A DNA stretch of 64,000 nucleotides from Opeltia flavorubescens. Its lineage: Eukaryota > Ascomycota > Lecanoromycetes > Teloschistales > Teloschistaceae. The position numbers and the translations under genes are program-made. Under the pieces are notes generated by a model. It ran no database searches, was not told the DNA's origin, and saw only the letters and a program-made list of their open reading frames with translations. Location: contig KE546970.1 of the NCBI GenBank assembly GCA_000442125.1, forward strand, positions 612,667 to 676,666, in the 5' to 3' direction. Positions 12,751 through 26,083 of this stretch are shown piece by piece (position 1 is the first letter of the stretch; the number at the start of each line of letters is the position of its first letter).

Positions 12751-14649
12751 TAGTTACTAGTACTATAATATTCCGTATTATAAATATATCTATAAATTTA
12801 TTAGCTTTTAGAATAATTAGATTATAATAATAAACTATTTATATTATAATTAAAAAAGTAATTAGTTTTTTAATAAAAGCGTTAGTAAATATTTTAAAAT
12901 CTAGTATATCTTTTAATTAAATAATTTATTTAAGGTTTAATAAATATAAAAGGTTTAGTATTTTATAAATTTTAAATCTAAATAATATTTAATTAAATAT
13001 TTTAAATATAAAGCTATAATTTATAAAATTATTAAAAGCCGCTAATATTTATAAAAAATTAATAGGTTATAATTTAAAATTATCTAGTATAATAATATAA
13101 TAATATATTATAATCTTAATAGTTTAATTAAATTATTTTAATATAATATTAATTTATAGGTACTAAATAATAGAATATTATAAATCTACTTTTAATATTT
13201 TAAATATTTAGCGCTATAATTAATTAATAAATATTCTATTATAATCTGAAATTATTATTTATAATATACTCTAATTTAATTTTACTAGTTTATTTAATAA
13301 CTATTTAAATATATAAATAACTATTTTAATAAATTTATTTATTATTAATATATAATAATTATACTCCTTATATAATTTTAATAGAATAAAAATAAAATTA
13401 ATAATAAATATATAAAGTAATTTTATTAAATTAAATACTAATTATAAAACTCTATATAAATAATAATAAAATATTTAATTAATTTAATATTATAAATAAA
13501 AATAAATAAATTTATATAGCTTTATTAATATATTATATATATAAAAGCCTTTTATTAAATATTTATATATATATATATATAATTAAAATAGCCTATTTTA
13601 TTATATACTAGCTAGAATATTTTCTTTTTTATATCTATAAATATTATTAAAAGTAGGCCTTATTTATTATTATTAAAATAAAGTAGTGCGTTAATAATAT
13701 AATATAATAATTTAATAATATTATTATTTAATTTTATATTAATTTTAATAAATTTTTTAATTTTAATCTAGTAGCTTTTTTTTATATATTTATTAATTAA
13801 TTATTAATAAAATTTAGCTAATATTTTTATTAGATTTACCGGGATATAATATATTATAAAAGTTTTTATATCTAATAATTTATTTATTTTTAAATAATAT
13901 TTATAACTAGCGAGCTTTAATAATATATTTAAAACTATATTTATAATTTTAAATTTATAATAAATATTAAATTTAAAATATTAAAAATATTCGAAAGTTT
14001 ATATTAAATAAAAGTTAAACTTTTCTATAAATATTATATTTAGGCTAATTTAATATAAAATATTAATTATAATAAAAAAATCTATATAAATAATAATAAT
14101 ATATTTAACTACTTTAATTATATAATAGATTTTTTTAATTATTTAAATAATATTTATAACCTTTAATTTTATAGGTTAATAGTATATTTTAATATTTAAT
14201 AATAAATAATTAAAAAATAAAATTAATTATTTAAATTTTTATTTAAATTTTTTATTTATTTTATAACTAGTTTTATTTATATTATAATAGATATAAGCTA
14301 TAAAACTAAACTTTTTATTAATATTTAAATCTATATATAGTATTAAATTTTTATTAAAATAGACTAGAATCGATAATAATAAAAAAAACTTTTATAAATA
14401 ATAAAATATATTAAATTTTTTAAATATAAATACTACTAATAAATTTCGAGTAGTAGTTTTTTTATAAATATTATTTTTAATAGTAATATCGCGGTTTATA
14501 TAAATTTTACGTTTTTAAAATAGTTTAATAATAATTAAATAATTATTAATATACTATTAAAAGTAGTTTATTAAATTAAAATATTTTTTAAATTATTAAA
14601 ATATATATAAAAATAATAGCTTTAAAATTACTTTTAATTTATTTTTTAT

Positions 14650-15400
14650 AATAATAAATTTAAAAATATTAACCTTTTAATTTAATAAATATATAGATAT
14701 ATAATTAATAAATAATTTTATAAATAATAAATATAAATTTATAATATTAAATATACTAAAAATTTAATTAAAATACTTTATATATTTTTTTATTAAAAAG
14801 GAAAATACTATAATATTATTAATATAAACTTTATAAAAATAATAAAATAGGTATAAAATTCTATTTATTATCCGTTATATATAAATTAATAAATTATAAT
14901 AATTTATTACTAGTATTTTAAATATTTTTTATTTTTAATATAAAACTATTATTAAATAATAGTAATATTATTAGTTAATCTACTATTAATAAAAAAAATT
15001 TATAAAGTTTATTATAAAAAGGATTTTAATACTATATATTTATATTAGAATTTTTATTTATAATAAAACTAAATAGATATTTAATATTAAAAATTTATTA
15101 AATACCCGAATATTAATAATAATACGGCCTTTAAAGCTTTAATTAATATTTTTTTATATTATAAAATAAAAAAATAAAAATAAAATAGTTATAATAATTT
15201 ATTCTATTTAATTTTATTTATAAAATTTATTAAAGATTTTATTAATAACTTTTTTATTATAAATACTAATAGAGTATATTTAGATTTACCCGAATTTATA
15301 GATTTATTTCTAGTTTTTTACTAATAAAATATTTATATACTCTAATTTTAGTATATTAATTATATTACTAGTATTTTATTATAAACGCGAGTAGTATTTA
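14650..15400 (-). pseudogene. gypsy-2 reverse transcriptase, RIP-degraded
   Basis: On the minus strand, positions 14,826-14,801 read YINNIIVFS, the RIPed form of the RT catalytic block YVDDIVVFS; the two Asp codons have become Asn (GAT to AAT). It is preceded by RIINRILYLFYYFYKV and followed by a run resembling the EEHLRHLxQIFxIL helix. This subtype (YVDDIVVFS preceded by IDRxLRPYRxFA) is a recognisable fungal gypsy lineage distinct from gypsy-1. Loss of both catalytic Asp residues plus the stops make it dead. Confidence 0.8.
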
Positions 15401-18400
15401 ATTAAAATAGCTAGAATAGCTTATTTAGCTTATATTTTAAAAATTGTTACTTTTATAAAATATATTATTTCTATTTAATAATTAGAATTAATAAATAGTA
15501 TAATAATAATATTTAAAGTTATAGTAACTATTATAATAATTATTATATAACGGTTAAAATTTTTTAAAAACTATTTAAATTTTTATTTTAGTATTTTAAT
15601 AGCTAGTTTATAATTTTTTAAGCTAATTTATTAGTATTTATTAGCTTTATATTTATAAATAATATTTAATTAAATTTTTATAGCTAATTAAATAAAAAAT
15701 AATAGATTATTTTAAATATAAATTTATTTTAATATATAATCTATAATATATATATAACTAGCGAGAATATTTAAAATTTTTAGTTTATAAATAAGGTTAC
15801 GGTTTTATAAAAGATTTAAAAAATTTTAATATAAATTAGCGATTTTAACGGCTTTATTAGTATATAATAGTATTATAATATATTAAATATTATAAATAAT
15901 AATACTTATTCTAGTACTTTTAATATTAATAATAATTAATATTATTATATTATTATAAAAGCTAATAATTATTATATTTTTAAATAAATATATATTAATA
16001 TTTTTAAATTTTATAATATTAATATTAATAAATATATTAATATTTAAATTATTTATTAAATAAAATTTATATATAATAATTATAAATTTTATAGCTCTTT
16101 TATTAAATATAAAAATTTTAATAATTATAATTTTAATAATATTATATTACTTTTTATTAATATTTTTAATAATTATAAAAACTAGTATCTTTTAAATTAT
16201 AATAAACGGTAGTTATTTTAATAAAGATTTTCGATTAATTAAATTTATTATATAGCTTATATTTTAATAAAAGTTATAATTTTTTATATTAAATTATAAA
16301 TAAATATCTATAGTTATATAATAGTATTTTTAAAAAATAAAATCTATTATTAATATATTCTTCGCGGTTAAATAAATTAACTAGAATATTTATAGTAGTA
16401 GCTATTTAATAATTTTTAGTTTTATAACTTCTAATATATTTTTAAATAGTTTAATTAATTTTAAATAAATTTATATTAATATTAATAAAATATTTAATTT
16501 AATAGTTAATTTAATTATAATAATTATAATTAAAAATAGTTTTTTATTATAATTAAAGCGTAAATATTAATATAAATTATTATTTAATTTAAAAATTTTA
16601 TTATATTTATTATATTAGTATATTTTAATTAATTTAAATTCCGCGCGTTTTATTATAATAAAATAGAATTTTATTATATTATTATATTAATTAGAATTTT
16701 TAATAGTAATATATAAAGTTTTATTAAATTTTTTATTTATTATATATTTAATTTTAATAAAGTTTATTAATTAATAAAAGCTATTTTTATAACTTTAATA
16801 TTATTTTATTTTATTATCTAAAATCTACTCGCTAGAAGCTTTTTATTAAAAATAGATTTATTAATTATTTAACTAGCGACTTTTATTTAGATTCCAGCTA
16901 TTATTATACTTTTAATAGTTATAATTTTATTAGTTTTTAGTTTAATTTTATTATAATAGAGTAATTATTTTAAACGGAAACTATTAATAATTATCTTAAG
17001 TAATACGCTAATTATTTTATATTTTAGGCTTACTTTTAATTAATAGAGTTTATAAAACTATAAAAAAATTCTAATATTAATATATAATAGGAAATATATT
17101 TAGTTAATTTTTTTATATATAATTTAAATATATAAATAAATATTTAAATATATAAAAAAGGTTATTTTATAACGATTAATATATTATTATTTTTTTATAT
17201 TATTTATTTTTATTTTTTTATAAAAGATTTAATTTTAATATATTACGGTTTTTATTATTATTATAAATATTAAATTAATTATTTTTTTTATTTTAAAAAA
17301 ATTTATAAAAGATTTTAATAGTAATTATTATAATTTTATTTAAAATTAATATTTATAATTAAACGTTAAAATATTTAAAATTAATTATTATTTAAATATT
17401 TTTAATAGATATTATTTTTATATTTTTTATTTTAATAATAATATTATTAAAATACTTTTAATAGTCCTTTTAAATTTATATATTATTAATAGTATAGCGT
17501 ATTTACTCTAATTATACTAATATAATAAATAATAATTTACTGAAATAATTTTTAAAAAATATATATTATAATTTAATATTTTTATTAAATTATAACGATT
17601 TATAAATAGGTTTATTAATTATAATAATAAATTATATAACTATTTTATTTTATAAATAAAAATCTAGGTTATAATATATTAAAAATATATCTATTATTTT
17701 ATATTTAATTTTTATACGCTAAATAAAAGTATATATATTATAGTAAATATTATATAATTTTATAGATTCTATAAACGGTTTATTACTACTTAATTAAAAT
17801 AAATTAATATTATAAATTTTCTATTATAATTTAATAATCGCTAGTATAATTATTAAATTTACTAATATAATAATTAATTAATTCTAGAAATTCTATATAA
17901 AAAATCTTAATAACTAGATTCGATATACGTTTATAAATAATTATTTATTTAAAAAAATTTATTATTATTATAATAAATTATTATTATCTATAAATCCATT
18001 CTATTATTATTATAGTAGAATTTTTATTATATTTAATAGCGGTATAATACTCTTTTTTAATTTTATTAAATAGAATAGACTAGATTTAATATTAGAAATA
18101 TAGTTTTACTATTTAAATATATTAATAAATTTAGTAATATTTATAAATTTATTAAATTATTATAAATTTTTTAGTAAATTTAAAAAATAAAAATAAAAGT
18201 TTAAATTATTTTAAATAAAATTTATAATTAATTTTTAAATATAAATTTAAAAGTTTTTATTTTTAAAAACTATAATAATATTATTATAAAAATTATTTAT
18301 TATTTTAAATTTTAATTTATAAATATTTATTTTAATTTATAAAATAAATAATAATAGAAGTTATATTAATTTAAATTACCTAGCTATTAAAAAATTCTTA

Positions 18401-18802
18401 TATTAAAAAATAATATAAGTCTAAGTTTTTTTTATAAATATAATTAGTATAAATTTTAGAAATTATTATAAAAGTTTAATTTTATTTTAAAAACTATTTA
18501 ATATATTTTTAAAATTTTTTAATATAGAAAATAATTATAATAAAAATTAATATAATAATAAAATTAATTAAATCCTTTAAATTATTATAAAAAATATTTA
18601 AAATTTTATTAGAAAAGTTAAAAATTAAAATATATATTAATTAATTTTATTAACCGAGTATTAATATAAAAGCGGTAATTTAATTAATAAAAAAGTATTA
18701 AATTTATTTAAAAAATCTAGTATTATATAATAATTAATAGTATATATATATAGAAATTAATAATATTATATTTTATATAAATTACCTTTAATTATTACTA
18801 TT

Positions 18803-19007
18803 TATTATATAATAAATATAAAATAATAATATTATATTAAAAGTAAAAAACTATTTATTTATAAAATTTATAATAAAATAAATATAGGCGCTAAAAGGCG
18901 CTAAATTTAATTAGATAAATATATTTAAAAAGCCTCCTTTAAGTTATAATAGCTATTTAGTCCTATTTATTTTATTAATTTTTTATTTATACGGTATAAC
19001 TATAATA
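18803..19007 (-). repeat. gypsy-2 5' LTR
   Basis: A 205-bp partner of 11,861-12,065. It carries two copies of ggcgcta close together near 18,890-18,902, where the other LTR has one intact copy. It would hold the promoter of the minus-strand element. No primer-binding site can be named next to it with confidence because the likely bases have been altered. Confidence 0.88.
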
Positions 19008-19012
19008 TAAAG
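19008..19012. repeat. Target-site duplication of gypsy-2, right (taaag)
   Basis: Matches 11,856-11,860. In the inverted arm the same junction is seen as cttta at 63,733-63,737. Confidence 0.8.
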
Positions 19013-19218
19013 TCTATATATAAAATTTTTTTTTTTAAATTCCTTTTACTATTTTATTAGATAATTTTTTATAATTATAAAATAATTAGAATTATAAAAT
19101 CGCTTAATAAATAGTTTATAAATTTAAAATTAATAGAATTATATAATAGAATATAAAAAATATTTATTTAAATAATAATAGAACTAATTATTAAAAAATT
19201 AATAGTTTAAAATAAATT
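19013..19218. other. Short host segment between gypsy-2 and TIR element (left arm)
   Basis: About 206 bp with no element of its own. It is the continuation of 11,474-11,855 interrupted by gypsy-2, and it is mirrored at 63,529-63,732. Confidence 0.5.
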
Positions 19219-19682
19219 AATTAAATCGAGTTAAATCGAATTAAGTCGAATTTAAATTAATATTAATTTTTAAAATTAAAATCCAACTTAATTTATAATT
19301 AAATCGAATTTATATTATATTTAATTGATTAATTATAACTCGATTTTATTAATTTTAATATTAAAATATTAAAATATTAAATAATTAATTAAAATAAATA
19401 GTTATAAATTAATTTATAATATTAAATAAACTTTAAATTAAATAAATAATTAATTAATAAATTATAATATTAATATAATTATTATTTCTATTTTTAAATT
19501 AGTATTATTTTTAGAAAATTCTATTATATTTAATAATTTATATTAAAATTAAATTAAATTTATATATTTAAATTTAACCCGAAATTATTTAAATTGAATT
19601 ATAAAAATTTATAATCTAATTTTAATTAGTTCTAATTTTTAATTTTATCTATAAAACCTGGTTAATTAATTAGTTTAATTTA
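19219..19682 (+). repeat. TIR element, left terminal repeat (left copy)
   Basis: Forward terminal repeat of about 464 bp. Its inner edge leads into the words cctggtt and cctgtagg near 19,658-19,694, which keep two TpG dinucleotides that RIP normally removes. Confidence 0.75.
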
Positions 19683-21019
19683 AAACCTGTAGGGTTTTTA
19701 TTAAATATAAATACTACCTATAATAAATATAACTCTATCTTTTATAAAATTTATACTCGCTAAACTTCTAATTTTATAATAAATTATTAAAGCTATTTAT
19801 TTATTTTTTATTTTATTTTTAAATATATATTTAAATTAATATATTAATATTTAAATATTATATTAAAATTTTATAATAAAATATATTATATATTATTTTT
19901 TTAATAGCTTTAATAATTAATTTTAAAAAATTTTTATTTAATTATAAAGCTTTTATAGCGTTATTATATTTTATTCTAATATATAATACTTTAATAAAAA
20001 GTTTAAAAATCGGCTTTTTTTATTTAATAAAAAATAAAATAGTTATTTATAAAAATTAAGCTAGTTTATATTAATTCTATTTATTTTTATATATTAAATT
20101 TATTATATTAAAGAATTACCCTTTAATAATAATATTATAAACCGAATTTTTATTTTATTTATTAAAAACAAATTATATAATAATTTAAATATTATATCCG
20201 CTTATAATATCTATATTTAATAATTAGTAAAACTATTTTTTAACGGATAATCTAGTAGAAAAGCTAGTTTAATATCTTTTAACTTTATAAAAATAAAAGG
20301 TTTAATATTAATAAACGGAATAATAAATATAAATATACTAATTAGTATATAAAATTTTTAAAATATTATTTAAACTTATTAATAAACTATTCTAGCTTTT
20401 TTAAAATAATAAATATATTTAATAACTCTTTTTATTTTATATTTTAAATTTTTAGTTTCCTATTTTATTTATATATTTAAAGAAATATTTAAAAAATTGC
20501 TATTATTATAACTATTATTAGAACTAGATAGTAAAAGAAACGGAATTATATTATATATTAGCTTTTTACTTTTATAATAATAAGTATTAAAATCTAGTAT
20601 TAATTCTATTAAAAAAATATTATTATTCTATTATAATCCCGCGGTATTATTAGATAGTTTTATAATATATTTATCTTAAAAAATCGTTAAACTAGTTATA
20701 TTAAAAAATTCGTTTATTAAATTTATATATATAGTTTATAATTAAATATTTAAATTTTAAAAATTAATAATTATATTATTATTATTATTTCTATTTTTAT
20801 TATAACCGCGAGTTTTTTTAATAAATATTTTTAATAATAATTTAGACCTTTAAATATAAAAAAAAAAATTAAAACTATAATATATTAAATATAATTAAAC
20901 TAATTTAAAAATATAAATTATAATAAAAAAAACGAATTATAATATATATATTTAAATATATTTAAAGAATTAACTTTTATTTTATAATAAAAAATAAAAA
21001 AAATTATTTTATATTAAAA

Positions 21020-21483
21020 ATTAAATTAATTAATTAACCGGGTTTTATAAATAAAATTAGGAATTAAAACCGACTTAAATTAGATTATAAATTTTTATAA
21101 TTTAATTTAAATAATTCTAGATCGAATTTAAATACTTAAATTTAAGCCGATTTTAATATAAATTATTAAATATAATAGGATTTTATAAAAATAGCGTTAA
21201 TTTAAAAATAAAAATATTAATTATATTAATATTTTAATTTATTAATTAGTTATTTATTTAATTTAAAATTTATTTAATAATTTAAATTAATTTATAACTA
21301 TTTATTTTAATTAATTATTAAATTTTTTAATATTTTAATATTAAAATTAATTAAATTAAATTATAATTTATTAATTAAATATAATATAAATTCGATTTAA
21401 TTATAAATTAAATTAGATTTTAGTTTTAAAAATTAGTATTAACCTAGGTTTAATCTAATCCAATTCGATTTAATTTAATTAAT
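21020..21483 (-). repeat. TIR element, right terminal repeat (left copy)
   Basis: Reverse complement of 19,219-19,682 with mostly transition differences. It keeps the word aatccaattcg near 21,458, one of the few CA-bearing words in the neighbourhood. Confidence 0.75.
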
Positions 21484-21586
21484 CTATAAAAAATATATTT
21501 ATTTTATACTAAATAATAATTATTTAAATAACTCTATTAAATTTTTTTAAAAACCCGTTATATTAATAATTTAATATATTATTTCT
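21484..21586. other. Short spacer between TIR element and gypsy-1 (left arm)
   Basis: About 100 bp of RIPed DNA with no recognisable element, mirrored at 61,153-61,256. It shows that gypsy-1 and the TIR element are neighbours and not nested in each other. Confidence 0.5.
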
Positions 21587-21591
21587 ATTAT
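21587..21591. repeat. Target-site duplication of gypsy-1 (attat), left copy, 3' side
   Basis: attat abuts the LTR that begins at 21,592. The same five bases follow the other LTR at 28,813-28,817. Confidence 0.75.
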
Positions 21592-21848
21592 TATAAAAAG
21601 AATATAATAGTAGAAAAACTATATAAAAATATAAATAATAATTTAATATTCTATTATTATATATATAGAGCTATATATAAAGAATATATATATATTAATA
21701 TTTAAAAAGCTATAAATATTAAAAGGAATTTCTTTAATTATATAAGCCTTTTTTTTTATCGATATAATATAGTAATATAATATTTTAATCGAAACTATAT
21801 AACGGTTTTATAATATTATAATAAACTAGACTATTATTAATTATAATA
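21592..21848 (-). repeat. gypsy-1 3' LTR (left-arm copy)
   Basis: A 257-bp repeat matching 28,556-28,812 in the same orientation and 53,477-53,733 and 60,891-61,147 in inverted orientation. Read on the minus strand it begins tattataatt and ends cttttta plus ta, that is TA...TA from an original TG...CA. Confidence 0.88.
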
Positions 21849-21860
21849 ATATCTTCTCTT
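21849..21860 (-). promoter_or_regulatory. Polypurine tract of gypsy-1 (left-arm copy)
   Basis: On the minus strand the bases just before the 3' LTR read aaaagagaagat, a purine block at the position where LTR retrotransposons prime plus-strand DNA synthesis. Tracts without CpA/TpG would escape RIP, which explains its preservation. In the right arm the same spot is masked by Ns (60,861-60,885). Confidence 0.6.
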
Positions 21861-23498
21861 TTATAATAGTATTTTTACTATTTTATAATTAGGCGATATA
21901 TATATAATAAATAGTTAAACTATTTATATAAAACGTGTATATTTAAATATATATTAATTAAATTAATAATTTAAAGATATATAATATTAATATATATTTA
22001 TATATAAAGCGTTTTATTATTATATATAAAATATATAAATAATTTTATTTTATATATTAAAATTTATTCGATATTAATATTAATATTAATTATTATATTA
22101 TAATATATTATTAATATTTTTTAATATTTATTAAATACTCGCGTTAAAATATATTTATAGAAATTAATATTATTTAATAACTTTATTTAATAGTTATACT
22201 ATATTATAATAATTATAAATAAATAAAGTTATTAAACTTTAAATAATTTAATTTATATTATTAATATTATAAATCTCGCGTTAAATAGTATAATTTTATT
22301 TTTTATTTATAAATATATAATAAATATTTCTTTTTTAATATAAATCTATTTTTTAATTTAAATTTTTATTATTTTTATTATATTTTATTTTTATTTATTA
22401 GTTCTACTCTTTTATAAACTTTTTCTAACTTTTATATTTTTTATTATAGGTCCTAAAGCTTCTAAAATTTTTATAATTAAAAAAATTCTTTAAAATATAT
22501 AAATATCTAATATTTTAATATTATTAAATATTTTAATTTTATAAAAAAATTATTATTATAAATATATTAAAGCTAATATTATAATATATATTATTTATTT
22601 AATATTATTATTTATTATATTTTTATTTATTATATAAAATCTAATATTAGCTTTAAATATTATANGCGTTATTTTAAATTTTAAAAAAAATATAAACTAA
22701 TATATTAAATTTATATATCGCGGTAATTTTTCTAATTTATATAAATCCTTTAAAAATTAATTTTAATAGCTAATAAAATAATTTCTACTACTATTACTAC
22801 TAATATTATTAATAAAAATAAAAAATAATATATTATATACTATTTATATATTATTATCCTTTTTAATTATAAATAAATTAAAATTTAAAAAAAAACTAAA
22901 ATATAATAAAAAAAAACTATTAATATTTTTAATATTATTAAAGCTATTTATATTTTAAAAAAATTAATTAATATAAATATTAATATAATATATTTTATTA
23001 TATATTTACCCTTTTTATATAATTTTACGCGTTAATTTTATATTAAAAATAAATTCCTTTAATTATTAAAAAAGAATAGTTAAATTTAATTAAAAAAAAA
23101 AATTTTTTTTTTATTAATAAAAGCGAGGTAGAAAAAAATAATATTATTATATAATTTTTTATTTATTTAATACTTTATATCTATTTTTAAAATCTATTTT
23201 TATATATTTATTTTTATATTTTATTTTTAAATTTATATTATTTTTAAATAGTTATAATTTTAAAATTTATATTTTAATAAAATTTTTTTTTAATTTTAAT
23301 TTTTTTTAATAATATATTTTATAATATATATTTTTTAATATATATTCTACTAATAAATTTTAATAATTATATAAAATTTTATTTTTATTACTATTTTATA
23401 TTTTTAATATTATTTATTATTTTATTTATTACTTTATTTATATATTTATATATAATTTAATTATAGTTTATTTTTCCTTTTTATTTCTTTTTTAAAAA

Positions 23499-23508
23499 NN
23501 NNNNNNNN
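23499..23508. other. Assembly gap of 10 N inside gypsy-1 (left arm)
   Basis: Sequence on either side of the Ns pairs with right-arm positions about 58,803 and about 59,205. About 400 bp including the chromodomain segment are therefore missing, and the N count does not reflect gap size. Confidence 0.8.
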
Positions 23509-23751
23509 TTAATAGCGTTTTTATTTTAATATTATATTTATTTAATTATATTATATTATTAATAATAAAAGATTTTATAATATACTTTTAATTATAATAT
23601 TTAAATTATTTTTTTATTACTATTTTCTATTAGTTTTTAAATTAAATATATATATATATATATTTTTTAATATATTAACGCGTTTTAAATATATTATTTT
23701 TAATATTATCGATTTAAATATTATTTTCTAGATTAAAATATTTATTAATAA

Positions 23752-24236
23752 TAATAAAAAATAGTATTATATTAGTAAAAGTATATTTACTATTATTATA
23801 TATAAATTTTATAAAAAATAGCTATTTATTTTAATTATTTTAATTATAATTAATAAAGCCTTTTAAAAATTATTCTAAAATTTAATTTTATTATTTAATT
23901 TACTTGTCGATTTATAAATAAAAAACGATATTTAAATAATATTTAATTTTTAAATAATAGTAAAAAATAAATTAAAATTATAAAATAAAAAAAGTTTTTT
24001 AATTAAAAACTAATAATTTAAATATATTATAATAATTATATATTTTATTAATAAAAATATCCGCTAGTTTTTTTATAATTATAATTATTTAATATAAAAT
24101 ATATATAGTAAATTTTATATAATAGTCGACTATTATAAAAATCGAATTATATATAATATAGAAACGTTTATATAAAAATAGGTTAATAATAAAATCTATA
24201 ATTAAATTATTAAATAATTTTAAAGGTCTTTTTAAT
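23752..24236 (-). pseudogene. gypsy-1 integrase core, RIP-degraded (left-arm copy)
   Basis: Inverted counterpart of 58,091-58,575. The surviving gtcgac word at 24,125-24,130 corresponds to the Val-Asp codons of the first catalytic block (58,197-58,202 on the right), so one catalytic Asp codon is kept in both copies. Confidence 0.75.
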
Positions 24237-26083
24237 AATTATATTTTATTATATAGTTTATATTTTATAAATTTTATTTAATAATATATATTATAAATAT
24301 ATATATAGTATTTAATATTTTTTATTATATTTAATTAAAAGTATTTTTAATAAATAAATTTTAATATTTTTTTATAGTTAAAATAACCTATTATAAAATT
24401 ATTATAATTATATTTAAAAGCTTTTTACTTAATTATATTAAAAAAAAAATATTATTTTTTATTATAATAAAATAATTTTTAATTCTAATATTATTAATAA
24501 TTTTTATTAAATTATTTTAATATTATATAAATATTTAACGAATTATTAAATAACCTTTTTTTTAAAAATATTAATTTTTTAATTATATTATTAAACTTTT
24601 AAAACCCTTTTATAATATAATAAAAAAATAATAAAAATATATTATATATATTTTCTAAAACCGCTTTTTTAATAATTTATCGCCTTAATTATAAATTTTT
24701 AAAATTATTAAAATTATTTAAAGAAATCGACTAAATATTATTATATATAATAATATTAAATTTATAAAAAGCCTTTAATTTTTTATATATTTTAAAACTA
24801 TAAATTTTTATTAATATCTACTTTTTTTTTATTTAAAAAATTTCTTTTTAATTATAAAAAACGAAATTAATACTCTTATATTATTTTTTAAAATATTTTT
24901 TTTTTTTTTTATTAATATTAAAAATATTTTTTAATTATAAAAAAGTATAAATAATATAATATTATCGCGCTTTTTTATATAAATATTAGATACGCGACTC
25001 CTTATTAAAAATTTATATTTAAAAATATTTTTTAAAAATTTATTTTTTTTATTAAAAATATTAATTTTTACCTTTTTTATTATATAATATATTATTACCG
25101 CTTTTTAAATATTTTTAATAGTAGTTTTAATATTTTAAAATAATTTTTAAAAATTTTTTTAAATATTTTTAAAATTAATTAATAATATTTTATTATTAAA
25201 ATAACTTTTTTTATTATTTTTTAATAATTTTTTAATATTATTTAAAGTCTTTTATAAACTTTTAAATTTATTTCTATTTTATTTTATAAAAATTTTAAAT
25301 AAATAATATTAAATTTTTAAAAAATCTATAATTAATTTTATATTTTTTCTAAAATTTATTTAAAATTTTTTAGAATATAAAATTAAATAAATATATTTTT
25401 AAAGTTTTAATTTAAAATATTAAAAATAGCGTAAATTTTAAATACTTTATAGTCGCTTTTTTATAATATTATATTAATAGAATTTAATTTATTTAATTTA
25501 TATTTTAAATTTAAATTTAATTTAATTAGCTATTTTTATTATTTAATATTTTTATAACTAAACTTTTTTTTTATAAAAAAATTATAAAAATTTATATAAT
25601 TAATAATAATTTTTATTTTATAAAAAGCTCTTTTAATATAATATCGCTATTATTTATAAATATAAATAATAATTAGTATTTTTAAATCTTTAATACTATA
25701 ATTATATTTAATTATTATTTTCTTTTAGAATTAATAAGTGATAAAATATTAATAAATTTATATACTAGTATTAAAAGGCTATAAAATAATTATTAAAATT
25801 ATATATTTTAAAATATTTATTTTAATATAAATTTAAAATATATAATTAAATTTTTATAAAATAAATATTATTATAAAATATTTTTTTAATATTTTAAACG
25901 CGTTAATTATTTTTTTAATTAAAATAAATTTAATATTAAATTTTCTTTTATTACCGTTTTTTAATAATAATATTAATAGTAGTATTATCTATAAAAATAT
26001 TTTAATAAAATATTAATAAAAGTTTATAAATTTAAAGAAATATTATATATTATAATATAATTTTAAAAAAAACTAATTTTTTA

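Larger units (their letters stand above)
11861..19007 (-). mobile_element. Ty3/gypsy LTR retrotransposon, gypsy-2 (7.15 kb, RIP-inactivated)
   Basis: Two direct repeats of exactly 205 bp (11,861-12,065 and 18,803-19,007) flank a 6.7-kb interior, with taaag on both outer sides. LTR ends read TA...TA where intact LTRs have TG...CA, as RIP would produce. The coding strand is minus, so the 5' LTR is the right one. Two protein segments are readable on the minus strand if TAA/TAG are treated as RIP-made stops: reverse transcriptase at about 14,650-15,400 and the integrase C-terminal region at about 12,423-12,750. Their order matches Ty3/gypsy pol (RT before IN), not Copia. A second, inverted copy enters the window at 63,738. 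Neither gag nor protease was readable. Confidence 0.88.
19219..21483. mobile_element. 2.27-kb element with ~464-bp terminal inverted repeats (left copy)
   Basis: Terminal blocks 19,219-19,682 (forward) and 21,020-21,483 (reverse complement) flank a 1.34-kb centre. Outer edges share ttaattaaatcga-type sequence and inner edges share ataaaacccggttaattaa. The centre has no readable transposase. Such long TIRs are seen in Mutator-like and foldback elements, but that is only an analogy. No clear target duplication was found. A second full copy is at 61,257-63,528 and a solo arm at 11,011-11,473. Two LTRs in inverted orientation joined by rearrangement would look similar, but finding the same 2.27-kb unit in both arms is explained by the larger duplication and does not decide this. 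Confidence 0.7.

Noticed and set aside
11861-19007. Copia (Ty1) assignment for gypsy-2
   Set aside because: An early reading looked for Copia RT and RNase H motifs, but the integrase C-terminal motif lies downstream of RT on the minus strand, which is the Ty3/gypsy order, and the RT block fits a fungal gypsy.
19683-21019. hAT-type transposase in the centre of the TIR element
   Set aside because: A minus-strand frame gave a few residues that vaguely suggested a hAT C-terminus, but no ordered motifs followed. Terminal repeats of this length are also atypical for hAT.
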